A stretch of 64,000 nucleotides of DNA from Fragum whitleyi (GCA_948146395.1 OX411559.1:37566215-37630214); one strand, 5' to 3'. Shown: positions 11,106 through 24,623, counted from the first letter of the stretch. Translations and numbers: made by a program. Notes: a model not told the origin generated them from the letters alone.

Positions 11106-12288
11106 TATATGAATTGTTTCATTCTCAAAAATTAAGATTTTTCAGCCGTTATTTACTATAAAAGATATAAACCTAAAGACAGTGCCGGTTGTTTCCGCGC
11201 TAGTTTTTTCTTACACTCTTTCCGCCTAACAAAATGCACAATTTTGTTACATACCCATCCGTCTTACATACATCCGAGGACTGTTGCAGTTTACGGAAAT
11301 GGCCGAGTGATGTTCCGAATGAGGTCTTTTCTGAATCAGGTGGCTAAGCAGCCTTTATATTTGGTATGTATCAACAGCACCTTGGGGGGGGGGGGGGTAG
11401 GTCTCAGGATCTATGTATAAACTTTCCAATTTTCTTCTACCAAACCAGAAGGCGAACAGTCTTAATATTTGGAATGGATCATCTATTCAAATAACTTTAT
11501 GAAAAGAGATCATACAATTTATGATGCACTACCAGGGACGAACCACCGGGGGAAGGGGCAGAGCTCAAACCTAGAACAAATTTTGAAGCCGTCTTCAGAA
11601 CCAGAAGGATGATAGCCTGTGTATCTGGAATGGAGTTGATGTCCATATACCTTCAAGAAAAAAAAATAAAATCACTAGACCAGAGGAGGAGCAAAAAGGG
11701 AGGGGATCAGATAGGATTGCCAAACGATATTGCAGTTTAATAGTTTAGATTTACAAAGAACTTGAATGTATGGCAACTATTTGTTTTGTTTACAGTGTCA
11801 TAGAACCGGTCGCGAGCTAAGGTCATTGTGGGCGCAAAAACATAAATGGTTGGTAAAATATATGTAAAACCCAAACGATCTAAAAATAGATTTGAAAATG
11901 AAAGTTAAAAATAAGGGATCGATTATTGGGAATCCTGTTTGGATTACGATATACTGAATGTATTGGAAGTATCGCAATATAGCTAGATATTGTATTATCT
12001 CTAATTTTAGATTAAAACTATTTTTTTTTCTTTTTTGTGCCGCTTTTCTTGAGTTTTTAACATAAAAAATGATTGGGACGAATGATTAATTTTATTCGGT
12101 TGTCAACCTTTATCAAAACATAGTTACAATAACTATATTTGCTGTAAATCTTATTACTTTAGTAGAATAATTTTAGATAAATGAACTAATTTTATGACAT
12201 GAATTCATTAATTTCGGTTTGAACGTTAACTACGCTTTAGATATTTTTTTCCCGATTCAACTGCCCTTAATTCGTATTTCAATTATTA

Positions 12289-12763
12289 GCCTTGGTGAGA
12301 TTTCCAACAATTTCTGATATGCACAAAGTTAAGATTCTGACCAGCGTGTGCATCGGCACAGTCTGGCCAATGTCCTCACAATGCGCTTAGTAGAAAGATA
12401 AGGTCTCAAAGTTTCTGTAGACCTTCAGGTAACTCTTTATTTGCAGTATGTCACTGTCTACGCTACTCCGTGTTTGTACCTAAAATATTTGAGCCTGTGC
12501 GTGACATTTCCAACAATTTGACATTTTCGTTAGGTGCCACCATTGAGTAGCTAAGAAAGCCACATACTATGAATATGAAGTTACCTGATAGCTAACAGAT
12601 ACTTTGAGACCTTATATATCTACTAAACGCACAGTAAAGGCTCTGGACAGACTGTGCGGAGGCACAGTCGGGGCAGAGTCTTTGCTTCTCGCATATTTAA
12701 AATTGTTGGAAAACTCACAAACAGACTCATTTCATATCGTTAGAAATGTCACGCACAAGCTCA
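12289..12763. repeat. HP-D foldback element in A2
   Basis: U2 counterpart of 959-1433, near-identical. Confidence 0.72.
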
Positions 12764-12818
12764 TAATTCAATAGTACTTGTGTAAACCATTTGTTGTTGA
12801 TACCCATTGAAACGTTTT

Positions 12819-13046
12819 GTGACCTTTCACGCGAAAAGGGACAATCTGGGTAGTGCGTAAAGTGTCGACCCTATTCAGACTGCGCGGCTTGCGCAGACTG
12901 ACTATGGTCGAAATTTTTCGCAGTGCAATTATTTTCAGAATATAGAATGTTCAATCTACCTTCCAGTGAAAGAATTTTTGAAATGTTTTCAAATATTCAT
13001 TTTACGAATTTCCCAGATGTCCGCTTTTTTGCGTGATCGGACACAT
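12819..13046. repeat. HP-C hairpin element in A2
   Basis: U2 counterpart of 1489-1716, differing at GATCGGACAC near the right end. Confidence 0.66.
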
Positions 13047-13170
13047 TTAAATAAGTTCCTACAACATAGGGTTTTATTGAGAATTAAAAATTTCACATTG
13101 ATTTCAACATCCACCCCCTTTCGCATTTGTTCCTCTTGGGTAATATATGGTTTTGTCAAGCTAAAGAAAG

Positions 13171-13303
13171 CCTGCGATCAGGCTGAGAAAACGGAGCAAA
13201 CGATTTGCAGATGATACCCCATTTTGTCCGTGAACATGCGTGCAAATAAAGGTTACATTTGCAAAAAGTTTGTTCCGTTTTTTCATCCTGAACACGGGGC
13301 AGG
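13171..13303. repeat. HP-A hairpin element in A2
   Basis: U2 counterpart of 1841-1973. Confidence 0.68.
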
Positions 13304-14045
13304 ATAAATCCTAATGAAAAAGAAAGAGTTAAACAAAGCTTTGTAAAGGATGACAAGACACCCACGAACGTTTAAAGAACTGGTGTTCCTCTTTGCACAA
13401 GTTTGCATTTTCGTTAAAAGTGTATTTTTTGGTCGAAACTTTTGCCAAGATTTTGTCACCCTTTTCGCAAGGCTGGGATCGCAAACTGATCTGTCTTGGT
13501 CTCTATCTTGGTCTCTGTTGTGTATTGTGGTAAAAACAAGACCTTAAAAATAACGTTTTGTTTTCATGATTTTTCCATTTAAGAAGAGAATAATTTAATG
13601 TTGGTTTTCATCAGTGTTCAAGCATTCTGATTGGCTGAAAATTAAATTTAATCCTTAATGAAACAATTTAGAGTAAGCAGTTATTTTGAAGCTTGCGCGC
13701 AAAGTAGTCCCGCAAGAAATCTGTCTTCTTATGGAGAAATTCTTCAATTTTGTTATATTATATTAAATTATGAGATATTAAGAAAGTGTTTTTGTATTTC
13801 ATGGGGGTATACAAATAAAAGCCTTACTACACTCATGTAAAAATCCGTTTCGCGTATTCATACAGTCTGATCATTTTCTTTTTTTTTTATACATTAAAGA
13901 AATCTAAAAATAATCTTTTCATCTCAAAAATGATCAATTTTGTGTCTGTCTTAGGACCATCCGCCCTACGTTTTGGATGACAAAACGGAGCAAGCTGTTT
14001 GCAATATATTTCCAGCTTTGACATGCACTGCGTACAAAGCGTGGT

Positions 14046-14446
14046 ACAGTTAAACATCCCGATCAAAATCATTCTAAATCATTCACTCAGCGCTCCAATC
14101 ATTTATTCCAAACACTTACTCAAATCGATCATAAACATTCCAAAATCATTCAAAAATCGATCAACAATAAATTCAAAACGATCTATTTATTCTACGATTT
14201 TATTATTTGGCATCGACTTATAGGTGACTGATTTGTTCTCGAATACGTACAAACAGAAAATTAGCGATATTTTATTAAAGGGAGGTAATCAATATCGTAA
14301 ATTTTGTTCATTTTGAACAAAATTAACAATATTGGATTACCGCCCTTTAATTACACTCAAAACTCGCTCCACACAATCATTCAATTTGATTACGAAATAA
14401 TTCCAAAATTATTCACCATTGTCAATTCCACGATTTTCTTAACTGT
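14046..14446. repeat. ATTC-rich MITE (A2)
   Basis: U2 counterpart of 2715-3115. The palindrome lies at 14275-14350. Confidence 0.68.
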
Positions 14447-14829
14447 GTAGTTTGCTATCAGTTTGCACCGAACGCAGGACTGGTGACCTGTCAGTGTAGT
14501 TTCGTAAACTATAGGTGTATTTTCAAAACTGAGCTCTGACGTTGGCGTCGAGTCCATTACCATAGGTATATCGGGTATCTATTAAAAGCATGTGGTAGGA
14601 ATTGTACCTATTCTTTTTACTTCAATTCTGAAAGTAAATTGTAGGAGTAAACCTTGCGATATAAGAAAATCAAAAACTTTAAATTGAAAGGTAAATTATA
14701 ACCTTTTAAAAGTGTTGCTTAAACCTGATCTATCTAAATCGATGAAATGACACGGGAATCTAAAGGTAAAAAGTAGATTTCCCGGCTCACTGCATAAAAT
14801 TTTCTTATATACATGTGTATAATGTATAG

Positions 14830-14994
14830 AGGATAATCGTATGATTCTATGTAAGATCTATTCATATTCCATTCAGTGATCAACAAAAGCTTCTTTTTTT
14901 TCACGAGTGGCGGAGCCAAGAGTGAAAAGTCTAGCTTTTTTGTTTATAAATGAAATATTTATCGATCTCACTCGAAAAACATACGAATGTTTGC
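14830..14994. repeat. HP-E hairpin element in A2
   Basis: U2 counterpart of 3500-3663, with one base change (TATTCATATT for TATTTATATT). Confidence 0.6.
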
Positions 14995-15898
14995 TTTCTT
15001 TGTTACAGAAATTCGTTGGCACGTGATGATGTTGCTACAAATTAACTAAAAGCGCATTAATTTGCTTGTGATTATTAGTAAACATCATCATGACGTCATT
15101 TGTTTATTCAACCCCGCTTAAATAACATGAAAAAGAGTGAAAAGAACCAAAGCAGGGTACCATTTTCCCCAAAATTTCACTGGTTATACAATTCGATTTT
15201 CACCGTAATTTCTCGACAAAGCACCGAAAAGCATTGAAGAAACACAGTTCATGTTCATATAATGAGACCCGTCAGGCAAAAGGGGGCCATCTTAGAACTG
15301 CCGAACGTAGCAAGACTGTGCGGTTTGCACAGGCAGACTATGGTCGGACTACCTAGACCTAGATGGTCCCTTTTCGCTCGACGTGTCAAATATACATGCA
15401 ACGAAATATCTTATATGACTTTTATTCGCGTGACGAATTATAAACACACACGGGACGGACCAAATTGCTGGAATCATCTCATAATTCGAGTTATTGCCAA
15501 TAAGCAAAGTTGTCCTGCACGAAAATGTTTTGCTCCGTGTTTAACTCTTTTTTTCATATTTTGCCTTCGAGGTTATTCAACAGTTTGCACCGTTTTGTCA
15601 TCCCGAACGGAGGGCATGTCAGATTAAAACTTTTTTTTTCTATTTTGTGCCGCTTTTCTTGAGTTTTTAACATAAAAAATGATTGTGACGAATGATTAAT
15701 TTTATTCGGTTGTTAACCTTTATCAAAACATAGTTACAATAACTATATTTTCTGTAAATCTTATTACTTTAGTTGAATTATTTTAGATAAATGAACTAAT
15801 TTTATGACATGAATTCATTAATTTCGGTTTGAACGTTAACTACGCTTTAGATATGTTTTTTCCCGATTCAACTGCCCTTAATTCGAATTTCAATTATC

Positions 15899-16376
15899 AG
15901 CCTGCGCGTGAGATTTCCAACAATTTCTGATATGCACAAAGTTAAGATTCTGACCAGCGTGTGCATCGGCACAGTCTGGCCAATGTCCTCGCCATGCGCT
16001 TAGTAGATAGATAAGGTCTCAAAGTTTCTGTAGACCTTCAGGTAACTCTTTATTTGCAGTATGTCACTGTCTACGCTACTCCGTGTTTGTACCTAAAAAC
16101 ATTTGAGTCTGTGCGTGACATTTCCAACAATTTGAAATTTTCGTTAGGTGCCACCATTGAGTAGCTAAGAAAGCCACATACTATGAATATGAAGTTACCT
16201 GATAGCTTACAGATACTTTGAGACCTTATATATCTACTAAACGCACAGTAAAGGCTCTGGACAGACTGTGCGGAGGCACAGTCGGGGCAGAGTCTTTGCT
16301 TCTCTCATATTTAAAATTGTTGGAAAACTCACAAACAGACTCATTTCATATCGTTAGAAATGTCACGCACAAGCTC
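15899..16376. repeat. HP-D foldback element in B2
   Basis: U2 counterpart of 4569-5045, near-identical. Confidence 0.72.
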
Positions 16377-16432
16377 ATATTTCAATAGTACTTGTGTAAA
16401 CCATTTGTTGTTGATACCCATTGAAACGTTTT

Positions 16433-16659
16433 GTGACCTTTCACGCGAAAAGGGACCATCTGGGTAGTGCGTAAAGTGTCGACCCTTTTCAGACTGCGCG
16501 GCTTGCGCAGACTGACTATGGTCGACATATTTCGCAGTGCACTTATTTTCAGAATCTAGAATGTTCAATCTACCTTCCAGTGAAAGAATTTTTGAAATGT
16601 TTTCAAATATTCATTTTACGAATTTCCCAGATGTCCCCTTTTTTGCGTGATGGGACACA
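16433..16659. repeat. HP-C hairpin element in B2
   Basis: U2 counterpart of 5102-5328. Confidence 0.66.
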
Positions 16660-16784
16660 TTTAAATAAGTTCCTACAACATAGGGTTTTTTTGAGAATTA
16701 AAAATTTCACATTGATTTCAACATCCATCCCCTTTCGAATTTGTTCCTCTTGGGTAACATATGGTTTTGTCAAGCTAAAGAAAG

Positions 16785-16917
16785 TCTGCGATCAGGCTGA
16801 GAAAACGGAGCAAACGATTTGCAGATGATACCCCATTTTGTCCGTGAACATGCGTGCAAATAAAGGTTACATTTGCAAAAAGTTTGTTCCGTTTTTTCAT
16901 CCTGAACACGGGACAGG
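16785..16917. repeat. HP-A hairpin element in B2
   Basis: U2 counterpart of 5455-5587. Confidence 0.68.
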
Positions 16918-17657
16918 ATAAATCCTAATGAAAAAATAGAGTTAAACAAAGCTCTGTAAAGGATGACAAGACACCCATAAACGTTTAAAGAACTGGTGTT
17001 CCGCTTTGCACAAGTTTGCATTTTCGTAAAAGGTGTATTTTTTGATCGAAACTTTTGCCAAGATTTTGTCACCCTTTTCGCAAGGCTTGGATCACGAACT
17101 GTTCTGTCTTGGTCTCTATTTTGGTCTCTGTTGTGTATTGTGGTAAAAACAAGACCTTAAAAATAACGTTTTATTTTCATGATTTTCCCATTTAAGAAGA
17201 AAATAATTTAATGTTGCTTTTCATCAATGTTCAAGCATTCTGATTGGCTGAAAATTAGTTTTAATCCTAAATGAAACAATGTACTGTAAGCAGTTATTTT
17301 GAAGCTTGCGCGCAAAGTAGTCCCGCAAGAAATCTGTCTTCTTATGGAGAAATTCTTCAATTTTGTTATATTATATTAAATTATGAGATATTAAGAAAGT
17401 GTTTTTGTATTTCATGAAGGTATACAAATAAAAGCCTTACTACACTCATGTAAAAATCCGTTTCGCGTATTCATACAGTCTGATCATTTTCTTTTTTTTT
17501 ATACATTAAGGAAATCTAAAAATAATCTTTTCATCTCAAAAATGATCAATTTTGTGTCTGTCTTAGGACCATCCGCCCTACGTTTTGGATGACAAAACGG
17601 AGCAAGCTGTTTGCAATATATTACCAGCTTTGACATGCACTGCGTACAAAGCGTGGT

Positions 17658-18065
17658 ACAGTTAAACATCCCGATCAAAATCATTCTAAATCATTCACTC
17701 AGCGCTCCAATCATTTATTCCAAACACTTACTCAAATCGATCATAAACATTCCAAAATCATTCAAAAATCGTTTAAGACTATCAACAATAAATTCAAACC
17801 GATCTATTAATTCTACGATTTTATTATTTGGCGTGGACTTATAAGTGACTGATTTGTCCTCGAAGCCGTACAAACAGAAACATACGTATATTTTATTTAA
17901 GGGAGGTAATTAATATCGCTAATTTTGTTCATTTTGAACAAAATTAGCGATATTGGATTACTTCCCTTTAATTTCACTCAAATCTCGCTCCACACAATCA
18001 TTCAATTTGATTCCGAAATAATTCAAAATTATCCACCTTGTCAATTTCACGATTTTCTTAACTGT
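17658..18065. repeat. ATTC-rich MITE (B2)
   Basis: U2 counterpart of 6327-6734. The palindrome lies at 17897-17971. Confidence 0.68.
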
Positions 18066-18450
18066 ATAGTTTGCTAACGGTTTGCACCGAACGCAGGACT
18101 GGTGACCTATCAGTGTAGTCACGTAAACTATAGGTGTATTTTCAAAACTGACCTCTGACGATGGCGTCGAGTCCATTACCATAGGCATATCGGGTATCTA
18201 TTAAAAGCATGTGATAGGAATTGTACCTATTCTTTTTACTTCAATTCTGAAAGTAAATTGTATGAGTAAACCTTGCGATATAAGAAAATCAAAAACTTTA
18301 AATTGAAAGGTAAATTATAACCTTTTAAAAGTGTTGCTTAAACCTGATCTATCTAAATCGATGAAATGACACGGGAATCTAAAGGTAAAAAGTAGATTTC
18401 CCGGCTCACTGCATAAAATCTTCTTATATACATGTGTATAATATATAGAG

Positions 18451-18615
18451 GATAATCGTATGATTCTATGTAAGATCTATTTATATTCCATTCAGTATTC
18501 AACAAAAGCTTCTTTTTTTTTCACGAGTGGCGGAGCCAAGAGTGAAAAGTCTAGCTTTTTTGTTTATAAATGAAATATTTATCGATCTCACTCGAAAAAC
18601 AAACGAATGTTTGCT
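18451..18615. repeat. HP-E hairpin element in B2
   Basis: U2 counterpart of 7120-7283. Confidence 0.6.
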
Positions 18616-19304
18616 TTCTTTGTTACAGAAATTCGTTGGCACGTGATGATGTTGCTACAAATTGACTAAAAGCGCATTAATTTGCTTGTGATTATTAGTA
18701 AACATCATCATGACGTCATTTGTTTATTCATCCCCGCTTAAATAACATGAAAAAGAGTGAAATGAACCAAAGCAGGGTACCATTTTCCCCAAAATTTCAC
18801 TGGTTATACAATTCGATTTTCACCGTAATTTCTCGACAAAGCACCGAAAAGCATTGAAGAAAGACAGTTCATGTTCATATAATGAGACCCGTCAGGCAAA
18901 AGGGGGCCATCTTAGAACTGCCGAACGTAGCAAGACTGTGCGGTTTGCACAGGCAGACTATGGTCGGACTACCTAGACCTAGATGGTCCCTTTTCGCTCG
19001 ACGTGTCAAATATACATCCAACGAAATATCTTATATGACTTTTATTCGCGTGACGAATTATAAACACACACGGGACGGACCAAATTGCTGGAATCATCTC
19101 ATAATTCGAGTTATTGCCAATAAGCAAAATTGTCCTGCACGAAAATGTTTTGCTCCGTGTTTAACTCTTTTTTTCATATTTTGCCTTCGAGGTTATTCAA
19201 CAGTTTGCACCGTTTTGTCATCCCGAACGGAGGGCATGTGTATTTCATACGAGCTGCTTCATTTGAAGCTTGGATGCCTGATTAATACGTGAACGCTGAG
19301 ATTG

Positions 19305-19410
19305 CCCTGGGTTCAGGATGATTAAACGATGCAAAGTGTTTGCCAAATTTATCCCGCTTTGCAAATGCACTTGTTTGCAAACAGTTTCACCGTTTTGTTA
19401 TCCTGAAATT
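19305..19410. repeat. HP-A hairpin element, unit 3' part (U2)
   Basis: U2 counterpart of 7974-8079. Confidence 0.62.
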
Positions 19411-19514
19411 AAAGATGATTTCTCTGTAGTAACGCGTTCTTTTGCACTCACAGCTAGAGCCTTTTGGAATGGAAGAATATGCTTTAAAAAGGGGAAAGTA
19501 AAACGAAAGTCGCT

Positions 19515-19677
19515 TAAGGTAGTAGACCCGTAGTAGTTCCGCACTATTTCGGATCTCGTGGTCTTTAACAATGTAATCTGAGGTTTTCTAATGAAATAAT
19601 TAGGAAACCTCGATTATAACTGTTAAAGTTTATGACTTCCAAAAATTTGCGCAACTATTACGGGTCCACTAACTTAA
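19515..19677. repeat. HP-B hairpin element (U2, first)
   Basis: U2 counterpart of 8184-8346. Confidence 0.68.
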
Positions 19678-19994
19678 CCCATTACCTTAATACAACATTT
19701 TAGATTGGTCCAATTTAAAAGAAATTATAGTTTAAAGGTTTTCGTTTTACTGAAAAATAAGAAATCTCTGTCTCTTTAAGAAAAGATAACGTCGTTGACT
19801 ATGAACTATAGATAAATTGCATTTGTGCAAACCAATTGATGTAGATACTCATTGGAATTATTCAAGCGATTTCCCATAACGTTGGGAGAAATAACGGTTT
19901 CAGACAAGATTTACCCCCCCCCCTTTCCCAGCCCCCGCCACTCTCTTATCTGTACCTCTTGTATGAACTACGGTTTTGTCAAGCTAAAGCAAGT

Positions 19995-20122
19995 CCTGCG
20001 TTAAGGCTGAGAAAATGGAGTAAATTGTTTGCAGATTATACTCCGTTTTGGACGCTGACTTTCGTGCAAAACGGAGTATAATTTGCAAACAGTTTGTACC
20101 GTTTTGTTCCCCTGAACGCAGG
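19995..20122. repeat. HP-A hairpin element, unit 3' part (second, U2)
   Basis: U2 counterpart of 8663-8790, with GTTTGTACCG where U1 has GTTTGCACCG. Confidence 0.7.
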
Positions 20123-20126
20123 AAAA

Positions 20127-20292
20127 GGTGGTGGGACCGTTGCAGTGCCGCAACATTTCGGAGCACATGTTCTATCACAATGTTGACCGAGGTTTCCAAA
20201 TGAAAATTATTAGCCTAGGGAAACTTCCGGTTAACACTGTCAAAGTTCGTGACTTCCTAAACATTGCGGACCTATTATGGGTCCACTACCTT
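20127..20292. repeat. HP-B hairpin element (U2, second)
   Basis: U2 counterpart of 8795-8960. Confidence 0.68.
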
Positions 20293-20582
20293 AAATTCCG
20301 ATGAAAACTCCGTAAGGAAAATTAGATAATAAATGAGACCTAGCAGAGGTCAACTTAACCTCTGTTAAGGATGACAAGACGCCTAAAAACGTTTAAGGAT
20401 GGTGTCCCGCTTTGCACAAGTTTGCTTTTTCTTAAAAATGAATTTCATGACCGAATCTTTAGCTTAGATTTTGTCACAATTATCGCAAAGCTGAGATTGC
20501 AATATGGAAAGATACTTGACTATCCGCAAGTCAAAAGGCTTACGAAAGTTTCCGTCGAAGGGCTATCTTTATAAACGTTCAT

Positions 20583-20777
20583 ACAGTTAATAACATCGTG
20601 AAATTGACATTCATCTAAATCAAAACCATTCTAAATTGCTCTCTCGGCGTTTCATTCATTCATTCCAAACACTCACTCAAACCATTCAAAAACGCTCCAA
20701 AATAACTAGAAAAGGATAAGATCAACAACTACATTCAAAATACATTAAGCTATAAACAAAATCGTGATTTCACTGAC
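20583..20777. repeat. ATTC-rich MITE, left half (U2)
   Basis: U2 counterpart of 9251-9445. Confidence 0.62.
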
Positions 20778-21262
20778 ATGATAGAAGATATATGCGCTTT
20801 TCTATGACGTGTTTTGTCAACTGAGAACTGACGACTAATGACATATTCGTCCTGTAAATATCGTCCTTGAGCCTGTGCAATCACAAATAATTGGTTAAGA
20901 GTGTCCTGTGATGCCGGCCTATCTGGATCGATTGTCGTTAATAACTTCAATAGAGTTTTGTTATATCTCCCACATTTAGCGATAACGTTGTACACAGGCT
21001 GGTCTGCAAACCGGATGCCCTGACGAGAATAATTCAATCTAAGATCCGCTGGTAAATGAATTCTAGCTAGAGCGTCCCTGATAGACTGTTACTCTGCTTT
21101 TATATCCTGAGTAGCCATTCCAGTGGCACCAAAAATAGGTGCGGAGCTGGAGGCCGAGTAGCTGCCTGAATCGTGGCTGTCGGTGTGCTCGAAATCCTGA
21201 GCTGATATCGGGCCTGCTGTCGATGCCCGGCCTCGGTTGACGAGACGTGTCACTTTGTAATC
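20750..21262 (-). pseudogene. Decayed retroelement Gag-like fragment (U2)
   Basis: Copy of 9418-9930 with the same in-frame TAA. One visible replacement lies in the N-D-S segment after LPADLRL, where Asp becomes Tyr (AATGATTCT in U1, AATTATTCT in U2). The shared stop shows the frame was already broken before the unit duplicated. Confidence 0.4.
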
Positions 21263-21576
21263 AGTGAATTCTGAATTCTAATGATTCTCAATCGCGAACG
21301 ATCAAGCTGAGAACAAATAATACGTCAGATTTGACGTATTTAGGACATCATTGTGTGGTCACATGACTACTTTTGATTATCCTTAAGGGTTACACTCCTG
21401 TCTGTTTTGGTTGTGTTAAATTATATAGTTATTTGGCACATTTGGAAAGTACGTAGCTCCTCTAAAAAAGTCGCTTGGGATATAAAAGTTTGCAAGTCTT
21501 AAAGAACATTCTTTGTTCTTGAAATCAATATCCAAAAGTTGCTTTCATAAGCGGTTCTTTTTTATCACAATTTTTC

Positions 21577-21690
21577 ATGGCGCACATGAAGCCTCGAAAT
21601 TCTCATGGTACAAAAGATTTCCCTTACTTGGGAACAACCATCACAGGTCAGGCTCTCAGAAAAAATAGTTCCCACTTAGATTCATTTTAA
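21577..21690 (+). CDS. Candidate 37-codon ORF or first exon (U2)
   Basis: Copy of 10246-10359 with identical reading and the same upstream TATAAAAG (about 21481) and GAA/TTC motif. Confidence 0.25.
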   Translation: MAHMKPRNSHGTKDFPYLGTTITGQALRKNSSHLDSF

Positions 21691-22254
21691 ACTATGCATG
21701 AAATGTAGCAGAGGTCTGGCACTTGGCTGAACCTCATTTCAAGCACTTTACTGTTATTTAAACATTGAAACAATGTGGCAAAAGGAGCACACCATTTTTT
21801 CTAACCGGACTATTTTAGGGTACAACGACCTCGGAAGTAATTCAACAATTCTGAATTGAGGTTAAATGACCCTTTTCTGGGTGTAAAACAGTTAGATAAC
21901 ACGATGGGGGGGATTTCACAGAAAACGAAACGCGTCATTTAGCACGTGGGCTATATGACATAAAATCCACCTACCTTCCTGCTATAGATGACGTTGACTA
22001 TATAACGAATGGGCGGAGCTATCTGTGTACACAACAAAAGCAAATGACATATGAATTAAATTTCGAAGACCTTTGGAGACCATATCTATCTACTAAACGC
22101 ACACTAAAGACTCTGGACAGACTGTGCAGATGCACAGACTGGGCATAGTCTTTGCTTATGCGCATATTTGAGATTGTTGGAAATGTCACGCACAAGCCCA
22201 TACTTCAATAGCACTTGTGTAAACCATTTGTTGTTGATACCCATTGAAACTATT

Positions 22255-22436
22255 TGTGACCCGTCACGCGAAAAGGGACCATCTTGGTTGTGCGTAAAGT
22301 GTCGACCCTATTCAGACTGCGCGGCGAAATAATTTTTCAAATGCGACCTCTGGTTAGTCTGAAAAAGAACCAACCCCTTTCCCACTTATAATGTTACAGT
22401 GTTCCCAGATGGTTCTTTTTCGCGTGACGGGTCACA
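22255..22436. repeat. HP-C hairpin element (U2, unit end)
   Basis: U2 counterpart of 10924-11105. Confidence 0.7.
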
Positions 22437-23622
22437 TATATGAATTGTTTCATTCTCAAAAATTAAGATTTTTCAGCCGTTATTTACTATAAAAGATATA
22501 AATCTAAAGACAGTGCCGGTTGTTTCCGCGCTAGTTTTTTCTTACACTCTTTCCGCCTAACAAAATGCACAATTTTGTTACATACCCATCCGTCTTACAT
22601 ACATCCGAGGACTGTTGCAGTTTACGGAAATGGCCGAGTGATGTTCCGAATGAGGTCTTTTCTGAATCAGGTGGCTAAGCAGCCTTTATATTTGGTATGT
22701 ATCAACAGCACCTTGGGAGGGGGGGGGGTGTAGGTCTCAGGATCTATGTATAAACTTTCCAATTTTCTTCTACCAAACCAGAAGGCGAACAGCCTTAATA
22801 TTTGGAATGGATCATCTATTCAAATAACTTTATGAAAAGAGATCATACAATTTATGATGCACTACCAGGGACGAACCACCGGGGGAAGGGGCAGAGCTCA
22901 AACCTAGAACAAATTTTGAAGCCGTCTTCAGAACCAGAAGGATGATAGCCTGTGTATCTGGAATGGAGTTGATGTCCATATACCTTCAAGAAAAAAAATA
23001 AAATCACTAGACCAGAGGAGGAGCAAAAAGGGAGGGGATCAGATAGGATTGCCAAACGATATTGCAGTTTAATAGTTTAGATTTACAAAGAACTTGAATG
23101 TATGGCAACTATTTGTTTTGTTTACAGTGTCATACAACCGGTCGCGAGCTAAGGTCATTGTGGGCGCAAAAACATAAATGGTTGGTAAAATATATGTAAA
23201 ACCCAAACGATCTAAAAATAGATTTGAAAATGAAAGTTAAAAATAAGGGATAGATTATTGGGAATCCTGTTTGGATTACGATATACTGAATGTATTGGAA
23301 GAATCGCAATATAATTAGATATTGTATTATCTCTAATTTTAGATTAAAACTATTTTTTTTTCTATTTTGTGCCGCTTTTCTTGAGTTTTTAACATAAAAA
23401 ATGATTGTGACGAATGATTAATTTTATTCGGTTGTTAACCTTTATCAAAACATAGTTACAATAACTATATTTGCTGTGAATCTTATTACTTTAGTTGGAT
23501 AATTTTAGATAAATGAACTAATTTTATGACATGAATTCATTAATTTCGGTTTGAACGTTAACTACACTTTAGATATGTTTTTTTTCCCCGATTCAACTGC
23601 CCTTAATTCGAATTTCAATTAT

Positions 23623-24083
23623 CAGCCTGTGTGTGATATGCACAAAGTTAAGATTCTGACCAGCGTGTGCATCGGCACAGTCTGGCCAATGTCCTCACAA
23701 TGCGCTTAGTAGATAGATAAGGTCTCAAAGTTTCTGTAGACCTTCAGGTAACTCTATATTTGCAGTATGTCACTGTCCACGCTACTCCGTGTTTGTATCT
23801 AAAAGCATTTGAGCCTGTGCGTGACATTTCCAACAATTTGACATTTTCGTTAGGTGCCATCATTGAGTAGCTAAGAAAGCCACATACTATGAATATGAAG
23901 TTACCTGATAGCTTACAGATACTTTGCGACCTTATATATCTACTAAACGCACAGTAAAGGCTCTGGACAGACTGTGCGGAGGCACAGTCGGGGCAGAGTC
24001 TTTGCTTCTCGCATATTTAAAATTGTTGGAAAACTCACAAACAGACTCATTTCATATCGTTAGAAATGTCACGCACAAGCTCA
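23623..24083. repeat. HP-D foldback element in A3, left end shortened
   Basis: The left arm has lost the bases between CAGCCTGTGTGTG and ATATGCACAAAG. The right arm is complete. Confidence 0.68.
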
Positions 24084-24138
24084 TATTTCAATAGTACTTG
24101 TGTAAACCATTTGTTGTTGATACCCATTGAAAAGTTTT

Positions 24139-24366
24139 GTGACCTTTCACGCGAAAAGGGACCATCTGGGTAGTGCGTAAAGTGTCGACCCTATTCAGAC
24201 TACGCGGCTTGCGCAGACTGACTATGGTCGAAATTTTTCGCATTGCACTTATTTTCAGAATCTAAAATGTTCAATCTACCTTTCAGTGAAAGAATTTTTG
24301 AAATGTTTTCAAATATTCATTTTACGAATTTCCCAGATGTCCCCTTTTTTGCGTGATGGGACACAT
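24139..24366. repeat. HP-C hairpin element in A3
   Basis: U3 copy. The right end reads CCCAGATGTCCCC with GCGTGATGGGACAC. Confidence 0.66.
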
Positions 24367-24490
24367 TTAAATAAGTTCCTACAACATAGGGTTTTATTGA
24401 GAATTAAAAATTTCACATTGATTTCAACATCCACCCCCTTTCGCATTTGTTCCTCTTGGGTAACATATGGTTTTGTCAAGCTAAAGAAAG

Positions 24491-24623
24491 CCTGCGATCA
24501 GGCTGAGAAAACGGAGCAAACGATTTGCAGATGATACCCCATCTTGTCCGTGAACATGCGTGCAAATAAAGGTTTCATTTGCAAAAAGTTTGTTCCGTTT
24601 TTTCATCCTGAACTCGGGGCAGG
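24491..24623. repeat. HP-A hairpin element in A3
   Basis: U3 copy, with CTCGGGGCAGG at the right end. Confidence 0.68.

Larger units (their letters stand above)
1..11328 (+). repeat. Macrosatellite unit U1 (11.33 kb)
   Basis: The sequence at 1 (TTCTGAATCAGGTGGCTAAG) recurs at 11329 and 22660, giving periods of 11328 and 11331 bp. U1 and U2 can be followed base for base over the whole length. They differ only at scattered single bases and in homopolymer lengths, such as the G run near 56-67. The unit begins at base 1 only because the window does, so the array probably continues to the left. Layout: a 5' part (1-675), repeat A (676-4287), repeat B (4288-7908), then a 3' part (7909-11328) with hairpin elements and a Gag-like fragment. 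No intact host gene is visible in it. Confidence 0.93.
12007..15618 (+). repeat. 3.6-kb repeat A2
   Basis: This is the A-type repeat of U2, almost identical to A1. The final bases before B2 read GCATG-TCAG where A1 has GCATG-TTAG. Confidence 0.88.
15619..19239 (+). repeat. 3.6-kb repeat B2
   Basis: This is the B-type repeat of U2, almost identical to B1. It shares B1-specific variants such as CCGATCTATTAATTC in the MITE loop. Confidence 0.88.
11329..22659 (+). repeat. Macrosatellite unit U2 (11.33 kb)
   Basis: This is a second full copy, head to tail with U1 and without spacer. Sample differences from U1: GATGGG at 1697-1702 reads GATCGG at 13027-13032, the G run is two bases longer, and the A/B junction reads TCAG rather than TTAG. 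This level of difference implies a recent duplication, or ongoing homogenisation by unequal crossover or gene conversion. A collapsed or duplicated assembly cannot be excluded from sequence alone, but real base differences argue against simple duplication of the same reads. Confidence 0.93.

Noticed and set aside
1..22659. CRISPR-like or phage-like array
   Set aside because: The repeats are kilobases long and built of transposon hairpins in a spliced eukaryotic context.
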